A DNA stretch of 64,000 nucleotides, taken from Archegozetes longisetosus (Eukaryota; Arthropoda; Arachnida; Sarcoptiformes; Trhypochthoniidae). Shown here piece by piece: positions 1 to 14,500 of the stretch (its first letter is position 1; each line of letters opens with the position of its first letter). The notes beneath the pieces are model-generated. The model did not search any database. It had not been told where the DNA came from and worked only from the letters and a program-made list of their open reading frames with translations. The translations under genes and the position numbers were made by a program. The stretch lies in NCBI GenBank assembly GCA_018873245.2, contig JAEMBT020000005.1, positions 13,840,001 to 13,904,000 on the forward strand. Direction: 5' to 3'.

Positions 1-1
1 A

Positions 2-2339
<2,338 letters not shown>

Positions 2340-2497
2340 TATTTCTATTGAGAGTTGGCTTTTTCATATCTTTGTTGACTATTCTGAAACTCCTTGTTTT
2401 TCAGTCAAAATAAAACTGACAAAACTATGTTGTTTCATATTAGGAATATTCAATACTAATTGTGTTACACTATATTTAAACAAAATTCTACTATTTT

Positions 2498-2503
2498 AAT
2501 AAA
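2498..2503 (+). terminator. Polyadenylation signal AATAAA after DPP3
   Basis: A canonical AATAAA lies about 160 bases after the DPP3 stop codon and is followed by an A/T-rich tail. In this AT-rich sequence the hexamer also arises by chance, so its position is the main support. Confidence 0.4.
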
Positions 2504-3545
2504 TGAAAAAACAAAATTGTTTTTATTTCATTTAAGGCAAGCACAAGTTTGCAAAAAGTTGACCTTACCTCCCAATCAAGCTGTGACTTATGCACACGCG
2601 TCAAATTGCGGTTGCATATTAAGCCATCTCCTATAAATACGGAACAACTTATTAGTAGAGTCATCAGATTCGGCAAGTTAAATGGCAAAATCTAGGATCA
2701 ATATAGCAACTTAGAGAGTATAAATTAGGGATCATATTTTTGGCATAATTTCACTCAAATGGAGCTTAATTCCTACTCTTTAACTCGTTTTCCTGATGGT
2801 TAAGTTCTTTTTTCTTTTTCTACTTTTGCAGAATCTGAGGACTCTGCTCATTAGAGAACGTCTTAATTAGGGATCGATTTTGAAGCATGCGTAAGTCACG
2901 TCTTATTAACGCAATTTAAGATACACTCAATAATAATTATTGCATCTCGTATTGACTAGCTATTGCCGGTTCATTCAGTAATTAATTTATTAGAAAACTA
3001 ATGAGAATTTAAAACAAATTTATAGTTAAGTATTTAAAAAATAATCACGATTTCAATGCTTTCGACTGGTGCCTTGTTTCAAGCCACTTACAGTAGTTAA
3101 ATTTCTATGGCATTCATTTATTGTTTTTCATTCGAATCAACAGAACTTTTAGATCTTTTTAAACTCTTTATTCGTGTTAGACCGCTGTACAAAGCATAAT
3201 CAGCAATCAATAGTTAAAATTGGTTTCAGGCATTTTTAAAACATTTTATTGGAGAAACATGAAAAACATAGATTAAACGACATAACATTGAAATTAAGAT
3301 TTACACATACAACAAATATTGAGACCTTAGGATCCATTTTTCATAATTTATCTATGAGGCCGACTCCGTAAGATAACTGAACTTTTGTTTATACAATTTT
3401 GATTTTCGCAATTTTAACTTATCAAATTATTTTCACCAGATTTTATTAATCAATCAATGCTAAACTTTCTTATATTATATAAAAAGTTTGATCCTAATTT
3501 TGTCACAATTATTTTTGTGATCTTATAGGGAATGAAAACCTCGAT
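2504..3545. other. Intergenic AT-rich DNA, no gene seen
   Basis: No open frame of coding character, splice-site pattern or inverted repeat stands out. It separates the DPP3 3' end from the foldback element starting near 3546. Confidence 0.5.
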
Positions 3546-4255
3546 CTAACGAGGGAAGTTCGGGACTATGTAATAACCGATTTCAAAAATATTTTTATGG
3601 CATAAATAACATGTCATATGATGTTCGAAAAGGCATATAAAAATGGCTGGCCGCTAGACACTTACGAGTTATGGCCACTCAAAAAGTGATTTTCTATATC
3701 TTATTACTATTGATCCCATGTATTTACTCAAATTCGGTCAAATTACTCAATGGATGCCAATAATATTGTTAACAATGAAAACTTCAAATCAATTTGAATA
3801 AAAAAAAGGTATTCTGAAATTTCATATCTAAAAGTAAGCTTCTATATATCATTAGATCTAAATTTTCGTATTTATCTTATCTCTTAAAAATTATTTTTAG
3901 AAATCCATTGAATTTAAAAGACATGATAGATACGAAAAATGAGAGCTATCGATATATAGAAACTTACTTTTAGATATGAAATTTCAGAATATCTTTATTT
4001 GTTCAAAATGTCTTGAAGTTTTCATTGTTAACAATATTATTGACATCCATTGAGTAATTTGACCGAATTTGAGTAAATACATAGGAATCAATAGTAATAA
4101 GATATAGAAAATCACTTTTTGAGTGGCCATAACTCGTAAGTGTCTAGCGGCCAGCCATTTTTATATGCCTTTTCGAACATCATATGACATGTTATTTATG
4201 CCATAAAAATATTTTTGAAATCGGTTATTACATAGTCCCGAACTTCTCTCATAAG
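3546..4255. mobile_element. Foldback element, family FB1, copy 1 (near-perfect palindrome)
   Basis: The left arm, starting around CTAACGAGGGAAGTTCGGG, is repeated in reverse complement at the right end, ending around 4255. The match continues for roughly 340 bases per arm, leaving only a short centre near 3890-3920, so almost the whole 710 bases can fold on itself. Shared landmarks are GGGACTATGTAATAACCG at the tips and GGCCACTCAAAAAGTG further in. No coding frame is present, so it is non-autonomous. Two related copies lie at 19385-20325 and 29504-31524. The superfamily is not recognised. Confidence 0.8.
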
Positions 4256-4558
4256 TTTTTGTGTAGTTTTCATTTCGCATAATTTCTACAAGAGTAGAGA
4301 TTTTAAATCAGTGGCCTCAATGTAAGATTTCAAACCTTATTTCGTAATTCTTTACCTAAGAGTCTGACTGAACTCGATAGAGAACCTCAAGTGTACCTAG
4401 CATACTTTAATGAAAGTTTCACAATTATTAAAAATCACTTACCTATGATGAAAGTTGATGCAATAAAGAAAAACTATTGTCTTTGTTTACAAGAATTTTA
4501 TTTAGCACAACGTAGAGTTACGAAGTATAACTAAGATATTACAATAACTATCTATACT

Positions 4559-4561
<3 letters not shown>

Positions 4562-4616
<55 letters not shown>
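4562..4616. repeat. (CT)n microsatellite
   Basis: An uninterrupted run of about 27 CT dinucleotides. The (AG)n run at 49014-49054 is the same motif on the other strand. Confidence 0.98.
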
Positions 4617-4618
<2 letters not shown>

Positions 4619-5933
4619 ATATACATTTCTTTAGTCTGCTACGTTTCTCCAAATTTAAAGCTGAAGCAACACTCTCTTGATTGTTTGTTTATACTAAAGT
4701 TAAACTGTATCATATTGGATCATTTTAGTGAGAAAGTCATTGCAGAAAGTGTTATAAATCATTAGACCTTTTAAGAGCTAATTATAAAAAGTATTAATGC
4801 TAAGCATTCATAAATTAATTACAAAAATATCTTTGTATTCTGTATTTATTAAATATATAAATTTACACAATATTCATACAAAACATTATTAAATTAAATT
4901 AAATTTTAAGACTTTGTTTATAATGCGCTTTAACTTTTCTAACTAATATTTTCAAAGATAATGACTTTTTAACAATAAACACTTTTTAAAACTTAAGCTA
5001 AGCAATACTCGTGAGAATTTTTCTTGATTGAATGCTTTCGCTCGCACGCCAGTTGGTTTTTTGGATTCATAGAAACTCGTTTCAATTAAACTTTAGCTTA
5101 TTAACAAAATGTCAATACCATCACTACAGTATCAAGTTTTAAGTGTGACTTTTGTATTCCTCCTCAAAGACAAAGGATGAACCAAATCGACTTCAAAACC
5201 GAAACCTATACCAACAAGTTCTCATCTTAGTCAACTTTCATTATTGTAAACTATACAAACGAGGATCTAACCTAGACGGCGATAAACTTGATATATTGAA
5301 GTTCTTTTATCATCTACAAGATTAGCAACAGGATGAGGAATTTAGCGATTAAAGGAGAATTTTATGACAGCAGAAACAGATCTTCAAAATGCTGCTAAAA
5401 CTCTGAAAACTAACATGAAATACAATATTCGCGTGTCAGAAGAAATTTCAAGTTGAAATTCCCACATTTGGATAAAAGGTCTATACATAAGACAATGAAG
5501 TTACTTTTAGAAAAACAAGAAAACAATAATAAAAGTGATGCATCAATCAATCAATGCTTAAATGTTAGTAGTGCAAAAGTAAGCAGCCGGGCTGAAACAG
5601 TACGACACTACAAGGCATACTACTTGTACACTACTTCATACACTGAAAATAACATACTGAATTTTTAAAAAATTATGAAAAACGATAAGAACAATCAGAA
5701 TAACACTATTATTATATTTAGATCAAACATTTTAGGAAACTATATTTTTCAAAATCGTTATATTAGCACGAAATCTAGTACTTCTAAATTGATAAAATAA
5801 ATACGATAGATTAAACTAGAAGTTTCTATAATAAAATTAATAAAAATTTAACAAATTTATAGTTCAAAAAGTCTGGGACAGCAAAGTTTTGTCTAAAAGT
5901 TGTTATACAAAATACGTCCCAGAACCCTCATAC
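4617..5933. other. Intergenic; two short unrecognised open frames
   Basis: Mostly featureless AT-rich DNA. Around 5364-5453 a 29-codon ATG frame (starting MTAETDLQNAAK) ends in TGA, and a second frame at 5453-5668 without an ATG start reads KFPHLDKRSIHKTMKLLLEK. The two frames overlap out of register and resemble no family I know. They could be a decayed gene or chance frames. Confidence 0.3.
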
Positions 5934-5935
5934 TA

Positions 5936-6493
5936 TTAGGGGTGCCGGATAATTATCTCCGTTTATTGAGATTAAACAGAATAATAATTTAAAAGACATT
6001 AATTAAATATTAATCAATTATATAATCGCCACCGACCCCGGGTTTCCGCGCTAATTTTTCGATGGTTTGCTTTGGAACCGATTCGATCAATGGTCTCAAG
6101 ACATCGTTATCTACCAAAAATGGTCGACCTGGCCTAGGAAGATCCTGAAGGCTAATGTCACCTGATCGAAATCTGCTAAACCATTCACGACATTGACGGA
6201 CACTAATGATATCTCCATAGGTGTCGCATATATTCCGCGCGCCTTCGGTGGCATTAGATCCACGCTTAGATTCATAGAGCATACAATGTATTATATGAGT
6301 CTTATTTGGAAGTTCTTCTGCCATTTCTTTGGACACAATTCAAATCAATTAAAATTACGATATTTAACAATTAACGACTCCTTTATTCCAATAAACGGGA
6401 AATGAAACCAATTTGCAAACAATTTGGAAGAGGGCATAAACTACGATCGAAATTATCTCATAAATAACGGAGGGAGTTAACCAGTACCCCTAA
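5936..6493 (-). mobile_element. Mariner/Tc1-type element, internally truncated
   Basis: Inverted ends begin TTAGGGGT and finish ACCCCTAA, with TA on both outer sides, the usual mariner/Tc1 target duplication. The repeat continues inward through a CTCCGTTTATTGAGAT-like block for about 40 bases. At 558 bp it is less than half the length of an autonomous mariner. It contains a minus-strand remnant of the transposase DNA-binding region and no catalytic domain, so it would need a helper. Confidence 0.8.
6010..6324 (-). pseudogene. Mariner-like transposase, N-terminal helix-turn-helix fragment
   Basis: From the ATG at 6324 the frame reads about 104 residues. YESKRGSNATEGARNICDTY, WFSRFRSGD and LPRPGRPFLVDND match the paired-type helix-turn-helix of mariner/SETMAR transposases (HTH_48 and the SGRPS linker). 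The frame then ends in a stop near 6010, before the DDD catalytic core that should occupy the remaining two-thirds. The whole fragment lies between the element's inverted ends. The binding domain alone could still recognise the ends, but whether it is expressed cannot be seen. Confidence 0.8.
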
Positions 6494-6855
6494 TAAAGTA
6501 CTTTTTCGAGAAAAATAAACATGTGTGTATCCATGTGATATAGTAATAATAAAATCTAACAAACTTAATCATCAGAAGATAGAATTTCATATAAAAAACT
6601 CATTAAATAAAGATAATCCATCTTATAGATCTTGTATGACTTTTGAGAATTAAGGATAAAGCTAAACTTTGTAATGAATAAAGTAAATGCAAGAATTATT
6701 TGAATGATTATAAGAAAATATAGAATGTAAAATATGTAAGGCAATAACGACTAGAAACTATTATTATAAACTTATGAAAAAATATCCAATATTTATTATT
6801 GAAAAGCTAATGATGAGCTGAGTTAAGATATCAAAATTTTTCGAACCTTCGAAGT

Positions 6856-9518
6856 CTGACAAATAAACGTTAAGTACTGATTGGTGTGATATTGAAGTGG
6901 AAGATCCACTATTTTAATAGAAGATATTTTTGAATATCTTATGGTAATTATAGCTGCCCATATTCATCTACATAGATCCCATTTGGGTTTAATTATTTTA
7001 TGAAAACCTTTAATAACGAACAAAATTGAGGGATTCGAGTAATTGTGCTGATACTCAATTTTTCAAAGATCAAAATATTCTTATTTTAAATATAACATTT
7101 TATTATTCTATCATTAATCGTTTAGAAGCTATTAAAGAAAATGAGATGTTGAACATATAGAAATAACATTTAAAGCACGATCTGTATTCGAAAGGAGTAT
7201 GAAGGTAATTGGGATCTGATCCATGGCATTTTCTGTATGTTCAAGATAACAATCCACACTTCTACTACTAAGATACTTTCCTAAAAACACGCTTCTTTAG
7301 TATCGAATTACTATAACAATTTTTTGAAAAATTAGTTGGAACTGGAGATTACATTAACTTATATATACTTTAACAATAATTTTTCCTCTAGAGTCTATGG
7401 TTAAAAAAGTCTACTTAAAATTAGTTATTCTCTAGATGGTTTCGAATTGAGGGGCAGTTTTTAACCCTTCTATATACATCTTTTAAAGATGTTAAAATGC
7501 CCCTCCCTAAATACTCACTTACTATCCCTCCTCCCTTGTACGAAAATCATGATGAATAACTTTTCAAGTTCATATATCAAAGTGCTCATTTCCCAATATG
7601 CTCTTAGTTATAATTCTCCTAATCTTAGATTTATTTTATATTAAATTTTGTATCGTCTTAAATTTTGATCGTCTTCTAAAAGCATATTAATTTGGTTTCG
7701 ATAAAGATTTTATTCATTTTATAATTAGTTGATTGGGCACAGCCAACTAATTATATATACACGTGCAGCATGGAGAGAAGTCAATTCATATTAAATAAAC
7801 TTAAATTAAAATAGCTTTACGTAAAATATATACGCAAAATATAACCGCTCTAATGATTATATTTTGTCATTTCAATATTAATTTTTAAATTTATGTAAAA
7901 TACTTTATTTTTATCAATGAATATTTCAGAAATCTCACTTTCAAATAGCCCCGAAAGATTTTAAAAGAAAATACTTTCAAAGTAATTTTTAAATATGGAA
8001 AACTGAATAATTTTTTAAAAATGACGATCATATTTTTATTTGCTATTTTATTTATATATAATTTATTCTTTATTCTTTTATAAATATTTTGATTTCTTTT
8101 AAGGTGCATGGATAAAGCTTTGTGTTATAGGTTGCATATGTCCGGCTACCTTCAGTTTCATTTCTATTAATTTAGTATAAAAAAATTTTGATAAATTTAA
8201 ATATAATATATTGTCACGTTTAATTTTGTCACTTGGAATCTATATAAGATGATAAACTCGACTATATGTTTAGTGCAAAGCTTTACATGTAATGTGTATT
8301 ACTAGGAATGAACAAATTGAAATCAAGGACCTCAATGTGAGATTCCAATTTACTTTTACCTAATTCTCTATCAAAGAGTCAGGTTGGATAGAGACAAAGA
8401 CTCGATAGAGTATGCTTTGTTTTATAAAGTAATTGTTTTATACTTATTTAACCTGTACGTTTTATTTTAGATAAATAATAGACTTCAATTAAACGAGAAC
8501 TACTCTTTAATAAGGATTATATTATAATTTTATGTTGCACAAAGCAAGAAGTAAAAATGAATAATGATTAACAATTAATGATTTATGATTTTATGAATTA
8601 CCTGGTTCTTGTCATACAACTTCTCTTAGTTTTTGATTTTCAAAATATTTATTTTTATCTGAAAACCTAAAAAATATTTGTTTTTCCATGATTTAGGTAA
8701 ATAGTACTTATACAATTATTTATCAGTCAAATGTAAAATGATTTTGTACAGTGACCACAAAGATTTTGTACAGACCACTCGTTATAAATGAAAGTTGTAA
8801 ACTATACTTTCTATTATACTACAAATCTACGTTATTATAAACTAGTGTTAATCTCTTAAGATGACAAACTAAACAAACATAGAAACTATAATCACTATAT
8901 TATTTTATATTTCACAATATATTAGATTAAGGCTAAGTTTATTTCCTAATCATGTGATTTTTACAACTTTATCATCAATACTCTTGAAATTATGGTAAGA
9001 GATTGGACAAAATGCCACAAGATAGAAAATGAAAACTGCTATTTAAGATGAGCCAACTCATATCCGTGTTTTGCGTGTAGAGTTTAATCAACTAATGATA
9101 AAGTGAATAAATTTGTTTTCAAAATCAAACTGAGGTTTAAATGAATTCTGATTAGAAGTATAACAACAAGAATCTTATTGGAAAATGAACAGCTTCATTA
9201 ATCTTTGATATGAGCAAAAAATATCTATAATAACGAGTGTTTCTATTTTTATTTAATAGAGACTAAGCGATTAATGATAAATTAAGAATATTTCGATCTT
9301 TGAAAGAACTGAGTATCAGCACTATTGTTCGAACCCCTCAATTTTTGTTCATTATTAAAGGTTTTTCATAAAATAAATTAAACCCCAATAAAGATCTGTA
9401 GAAATGGACATGGTCATCTATAAATGTCATAAATTATTGAAAAAAGCGTTACTTCTTTTAAATAGTGACATTCCCATCTCAATGTCACACCAATTAGTAC
9501 TGAACGTTTATTTGATAG
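6856..9518. mobile_element. 2.66-kb element with ~280-bp terminal inverted repeats
   Basis: The left end at 6856 (CTGACAAATAAACGTTAAGT) recurs as the reverse complement of the right end finishing at 9518. Similarity extends with small gaps to about 7140 on the left and 9235 on the right. Shared inner landmarks include GTGCTGATACTCA and ATCATTAATCG. The arms have diverged, so the insertion is old. The middle 2.1 kb has no coding frame of note. I could not read a target-site duplication. Family unknown. Confidence 0.7.
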
Positions 9519-11579
9519 TATTAGTTTCCTATTTACCTATTTAAAATATATAAATATAAGTATATTATAATATATTTGCCTGCAGTAGACTACAATCCAT
9601 GAGTCGTATTGAGTGTCTTATACGGATGTCATTCTGAAGATTAACCAAGTCGACAGATAAGAAAGCATTTATTAAAGGCCTCGAAATGTTGAGCTATGCG
9701 CCTTCCAATCTAAAACTTTACTCTTTAGATTGTAATTAATTTGTATTGATTTAAATTCTGATCAAATATCAGACCAAATATTTGTGTGCATAATTTTAAA
9801 TAAAATCAAAATAAACCATAATGTGAAAACTCTTGCACAATATTCATACCCTTGGGTTGAGAACGAACCACTTGTTTCATGGTATCAAATCAATTGAGAT
9901 TGATTATTAATAATAATAACATTTGAAGGTCATTATTAATTTATCATATTTAGCATTTAAAGTGTGCCAACATGAAATGTGTTATTTTTTATTTTATTAT
10001 CAAATATGAGTAGTATTTTGGATTAGTGGACTCCTTAAAAACGAGCAGCTGAAATACTCCCAAATAGGGTAAAGCTATAAGATAGCGTTTTGAACAAAGT
10101 AGTACAATTTAAGAGTACTATAATGCTATGTTTTAATGAAGAATTTAAATGTGATAAATTTAAATACATATAATGCTAAAATACTATAAAATATTTCATG
10201 AAAAATCGATGTTTCCTACACCTGGATTAACTTTTATAATTTCAGTAATAAAATCAGCAAAATTTCGCGTTAAACAGTGTCATTAATAGTCACAATGATT
10301 TTGATTTACATATGGTGAAAAGATATTCATCAGTGACATCATAAGTAATTTTAACGCAAAAGTTTATATTAAGTCACATAAATTATATAAATGATGTTAA
10401 TTTCAACCACTATTGCAGTCGTTTTTAAACATCCTTTGAATAGATCTTGAATTGTAGTTATGGGGTATTTATGTTATTATTCTTGGGGCTTTTCACCAAT
10501 AGTGACCAGTTAATACAAAATACTACATAATTATGGTATAATAATTGACTAGATTAAGTTTATCGAAGCACATCCGTATTAGACATATCTGGACTAGATT
10601 GAAAAGAAATGGAATTCAACAGTATAAATAAACTGTTAGCCTGTAGTTAAACAGACTTTAGCTAAATTTTTAAAAATTTACTAAAAATAAAATTTATTTT
10701 TTAGTCATTTTTAATTCGTATTGTATAGCAATTGAGAATATAATTTTATTCATACTTGCACAAAGTCTATACCGTCAGGAGAGTTCACATTAGGATGTTG
10801 TAAAAATCAAGGGTGTCAAAACTTGTAGATTTTCTAAGAGAGTTTTTCAAAAGAAATTTTGGCGCGAAAAAAATTATCAAAATTTTTAACTCGTATTGTG
10901 TAATAGAACGAGTATATAGAATTGTCATTCATATGTCGCCGTCGAACTTATTTGTTGCAGTAGAAACTTAATTTTTCTATTTATAAGAATATATTTTATT
11001 ATTCTGGATATCTCTATTACTGTAAATATTATTCGCAACTGGAATAATATTGAACATACGATAAAATTTGACTGCAATCTATAATCTTAAGATGCAACAC
11101 GAGTTACATAATCCCAATTCAGTCTTGTTTTATAAATTATTTTCTTTGTTGGGCAATCATTTAAAAATAATAGATTTTGGAGTTTTAAAATCATTCGTTA
11201 ATGTATGAGCTAATAAAAATGTTTATCTAAGAATTTAAATTTTAATCAAATCCGAATTATTAATCAAGGTCAAAGGAGGATTCAAGATACAAAATTCTGA
11301 TTCAAAATTTCTTGGACAGATATATTAAAACAATTTAAAAAAAATAAGAAAATAACTTTAATATATTTATTAAATTTATTTATTTATCTTACACTAATAT
11401 CGGGTACTTTATCAGTGCTTATTATCAATTTACAGTGTATTGAAGTGCTTTAACAGTCGTCCCCTATAAAAGAATTGACTTTTTTGTTACATTTTCATTT
11501 GTTTCAGTTTTGACTTGTATTTAATAATAATAATCATTTTTATTAAAATTAAATATCAAGTCGAATCAAGAAGAAAACA
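9519..11579. other. Intergenic AT-rich DNA upstream of the GBA-like gene
   Basis: No coding frame or repeat that I can support. The last few hundred bases presumably contain the promoter and 5' untranslated region of the gene starting at 11580; no core promoter motif is convincing by eye. Confidence 0.4.
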
Positions 11580-14500
11580 ATGATCTATTTGAGAGGAACC
11601 ATATTTCTCTTGCTCTTAGAATTTGTTATTTTTCAACAGATTCATGGTGCTTGTGAACTAAAGTGGGTCAAAACAGATCACACAAAGATACCACCAGACT
11701 CCGTGTTAGCCAATACTAACAATTCTGTCGGAGACATCTACCCGTCTCGCGCTATCTATGATGGAATATTAACTGTTGGCCGATTCAATCCGCGTGAGGC
11801 CTCCTGCTTCGTAACAAAAGACGGTAAAGAATATGTATTAAGGGAAAACTTTGAAGTGTTGACGAATCCGAACAAATGCGGTCTGCAATGGAAGTACGTA
11901 ATGCAGGGCACAGTTCCCAAAAATGCGATCGAGGGGGGGGGAAAAGATAAACAAGGGGTGAGTCCGGGTATATGGTCGAGGGAAAAATTCACCATGTTCA
12001 TTTTATAGATTATATGCACCTGTAGTTTCAGTTGAATTTACAGTAAATGCAAATGCTATTTCACACCTAAGCATTTGCTATTTCCAAAACTAGTTTCTTA
12101 TCCACAGCGCAAGCATTTGCTATTTCCGATTACTCAATTGCTATTTCCATTTGAAAGTACAATATCTCTATCAATATCTCTTATTGTTTATACCTTTACT
12201 TAAATATCGTGTTTTTGTATAAATATACAAAAAAATTAATTAAATGGAAGAATCGAACCTTAATGTAGTTTCTAGTTTTACACTAATGCGTATCAAACAA
12301 TTAATCAGTATTGATTTGAGAAAATTACGTTGTAATTGTAGAAAAATTGCATGTAATTAGTGGTGAACAGGTATCTGTTATGACGAACATATTTAACATC
12401 TAATTATGTAAAATATATGGGGGAGATATCTAATTAAATGTTTAAATAAAGGAGGAATCCTTTACTAAGTATTTTATTAGTTGTACTGATTCTTAACTTT
12501 ATAATAAAGTTTTTAGGAAAAAAGCAAATGCATAACTGGAAATAGCAAATGCTAGAGCTATAGGTTAGAAACTAGTTTTGGAAATAGCAAATGCTTAAGT
12601 GTGAAATAGCATCTGCATTTACTGTATATCTAATATTAATAAGGTTTAATTGTTTTAGGGTCCGGTATATGTGGCGCGAACTTCTGAGGGTGTGGGTTAT
12701 ATGGTGGGCGGGATGCGTAAGTCAACTGGTAGAATATATTGGGGTTGGGGTGGATTTGAAAACAATGCAACAGTATATGAGATTTTGACTGTTGTTGACG
12801 TCAAAGATTTCAAGGAAATAAACCCCGACTGTAAAAATCCCAAATCGTTCGGTTTTAACAATTTTGTCTGCGTGTGTACTGAGGCGCAGCCATGCGATAA
12901 GATCCCTCAACTGCAGAGAACTGCCAAAGGAGTGGTCACTTCTTGGTCTTCAAACTATCATGGCGCTAGATTTAGACCACAAACTCTCAAGTTGGAACCG
13001 CTTACTACACCTGTCAATATCGCTGCCGATGACGCTCAGATCCACATCACTCTGAATAGAAATAAAGTTGATCAGAAAATTATCGGATTCGGGGGCGCTT
13101 TTACCGACTCGACAGGATATAATATACTTAAAATGTCGCCTAAAGTTCAGGACCAGATTCTAAGTGACTATTTCTCGAAAGATGGCCTCGAATACAATCT
13201 TGCTCGCGTTCCTATCGGTGGCACTGACTTTTCGTTGCGAGGCTACAGTCTGGATGACACGCCTGAAGATAAGACATTACAACATTTCGCGCTCCAGAAG
13301 GAAGATCACGAATACAAGGTTCAGAAAATGTTATTTATTCTTATCTAAAATTTAATTTTGAGTGCGAAAAGTGGCGGGTGCAATATGGCTTTGAATCTCA
13401 CGATCGACGCTCGTGTAGTCACGATCGTGGGTACAGACCCCTGGTGCAGCCAACTTCCTCTCCGATATGTTAGCCACATATTCACTGTTTTTAATAGCCA
13501 CGCGGCCTTTAGTGTTCGCTCCCGTCTATATTTCATTAAAATTATTACTAGTATTCACAAGAGCTTCATTGAAATCTCTCGTTTGAGAGTCGGCTGATGT
13601 AAACGCAAACATTTAATTTTGAAATTTTTAATAAATTACATTATAATGAAATAGATTCCACTTATGAAGAAAGCGAATGCTTTGGCCACACATGAGATTA
13701 GATATTATGGGAGTCCTTGGTCTGCACCAGCGTGGATGAAAACTAACAACAATCTAATTTATGGCGGTGGTCTAAAAGGAAAACCTGGAGAAGAGTACTA
13801 TAAAATCTATGCCAAGTATTTCGTAAAGTAAGTGAACATATTTTCAGTGAAGCTGTATGGGCCGACAGGTCTGGCAGTGTAATACGTAGATCAACCCGTT
13901 GGTCAGCTAGTCTGCATTATTTCTTAAGATTATATTAATGTGCATTAGAGCTAAGTATCAAAGTTCTAGTCTCATTGCAAATGAGAATGATACTATAATT
14001 TTGTTCAATGGGACTCATTTGGACTAAAAATTTCTTATCAAAGTCTTTTCGAATGAAATTTTGGGTAAATTAACTTTAAGTTTGCGAAAAATTAATGGAA
14101 ATGACTTTTAATTGATGGAAATATTTGCACTGTACTGAAGCATTTTCCCATTGATTTTAATTACTTAAAACAAATATATAACTGCTTGTAACTGCTAATG
14201 GGACTGGGATTCGCATTTTAACTTTTAATGGGATTGGGACTAAAAATCTTATAAATTCTCAGCTCTACTTTTCATTTAATTTGCCAAATATCTGCCAAAT
14301 CATCAATTTTATCTCTAAACAGATATTTAGACGCTTATAAAAAAGAGGGAATACATCACTGGGGAATCACTATTCAGAACGAGCCGTGGGCCGGACAAAA
14401 GTGGCCGTCTATGGGATTTTCTGCAGAAGGCGAAAGAGACTTTATAAAAATGGATCTAGGGCCAGAACTCGAGAAAAACGGTTACGGACCCGACAAGTTT

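Noticed and set aside
7891-8109. Lys/Ile-rich minus-strand frame inside the 2.66-kb element
   Set aside because: Composition is that of random AT-rich DNA; no domain or start context.
11756-12019. Minus-strand frame over the DM9 exon
   Set aside because: Antisense shadow of exon 1 of the fusion gene.
13358-13597. GC-richer open frames within GBA intron 2
   Set aside because: They lie between two sites that join the conserved GBA frame (AYK-type end and IPLMKKA start). I recognise no protein or tRNA there; perhaps a repeat fragment, not supportable.
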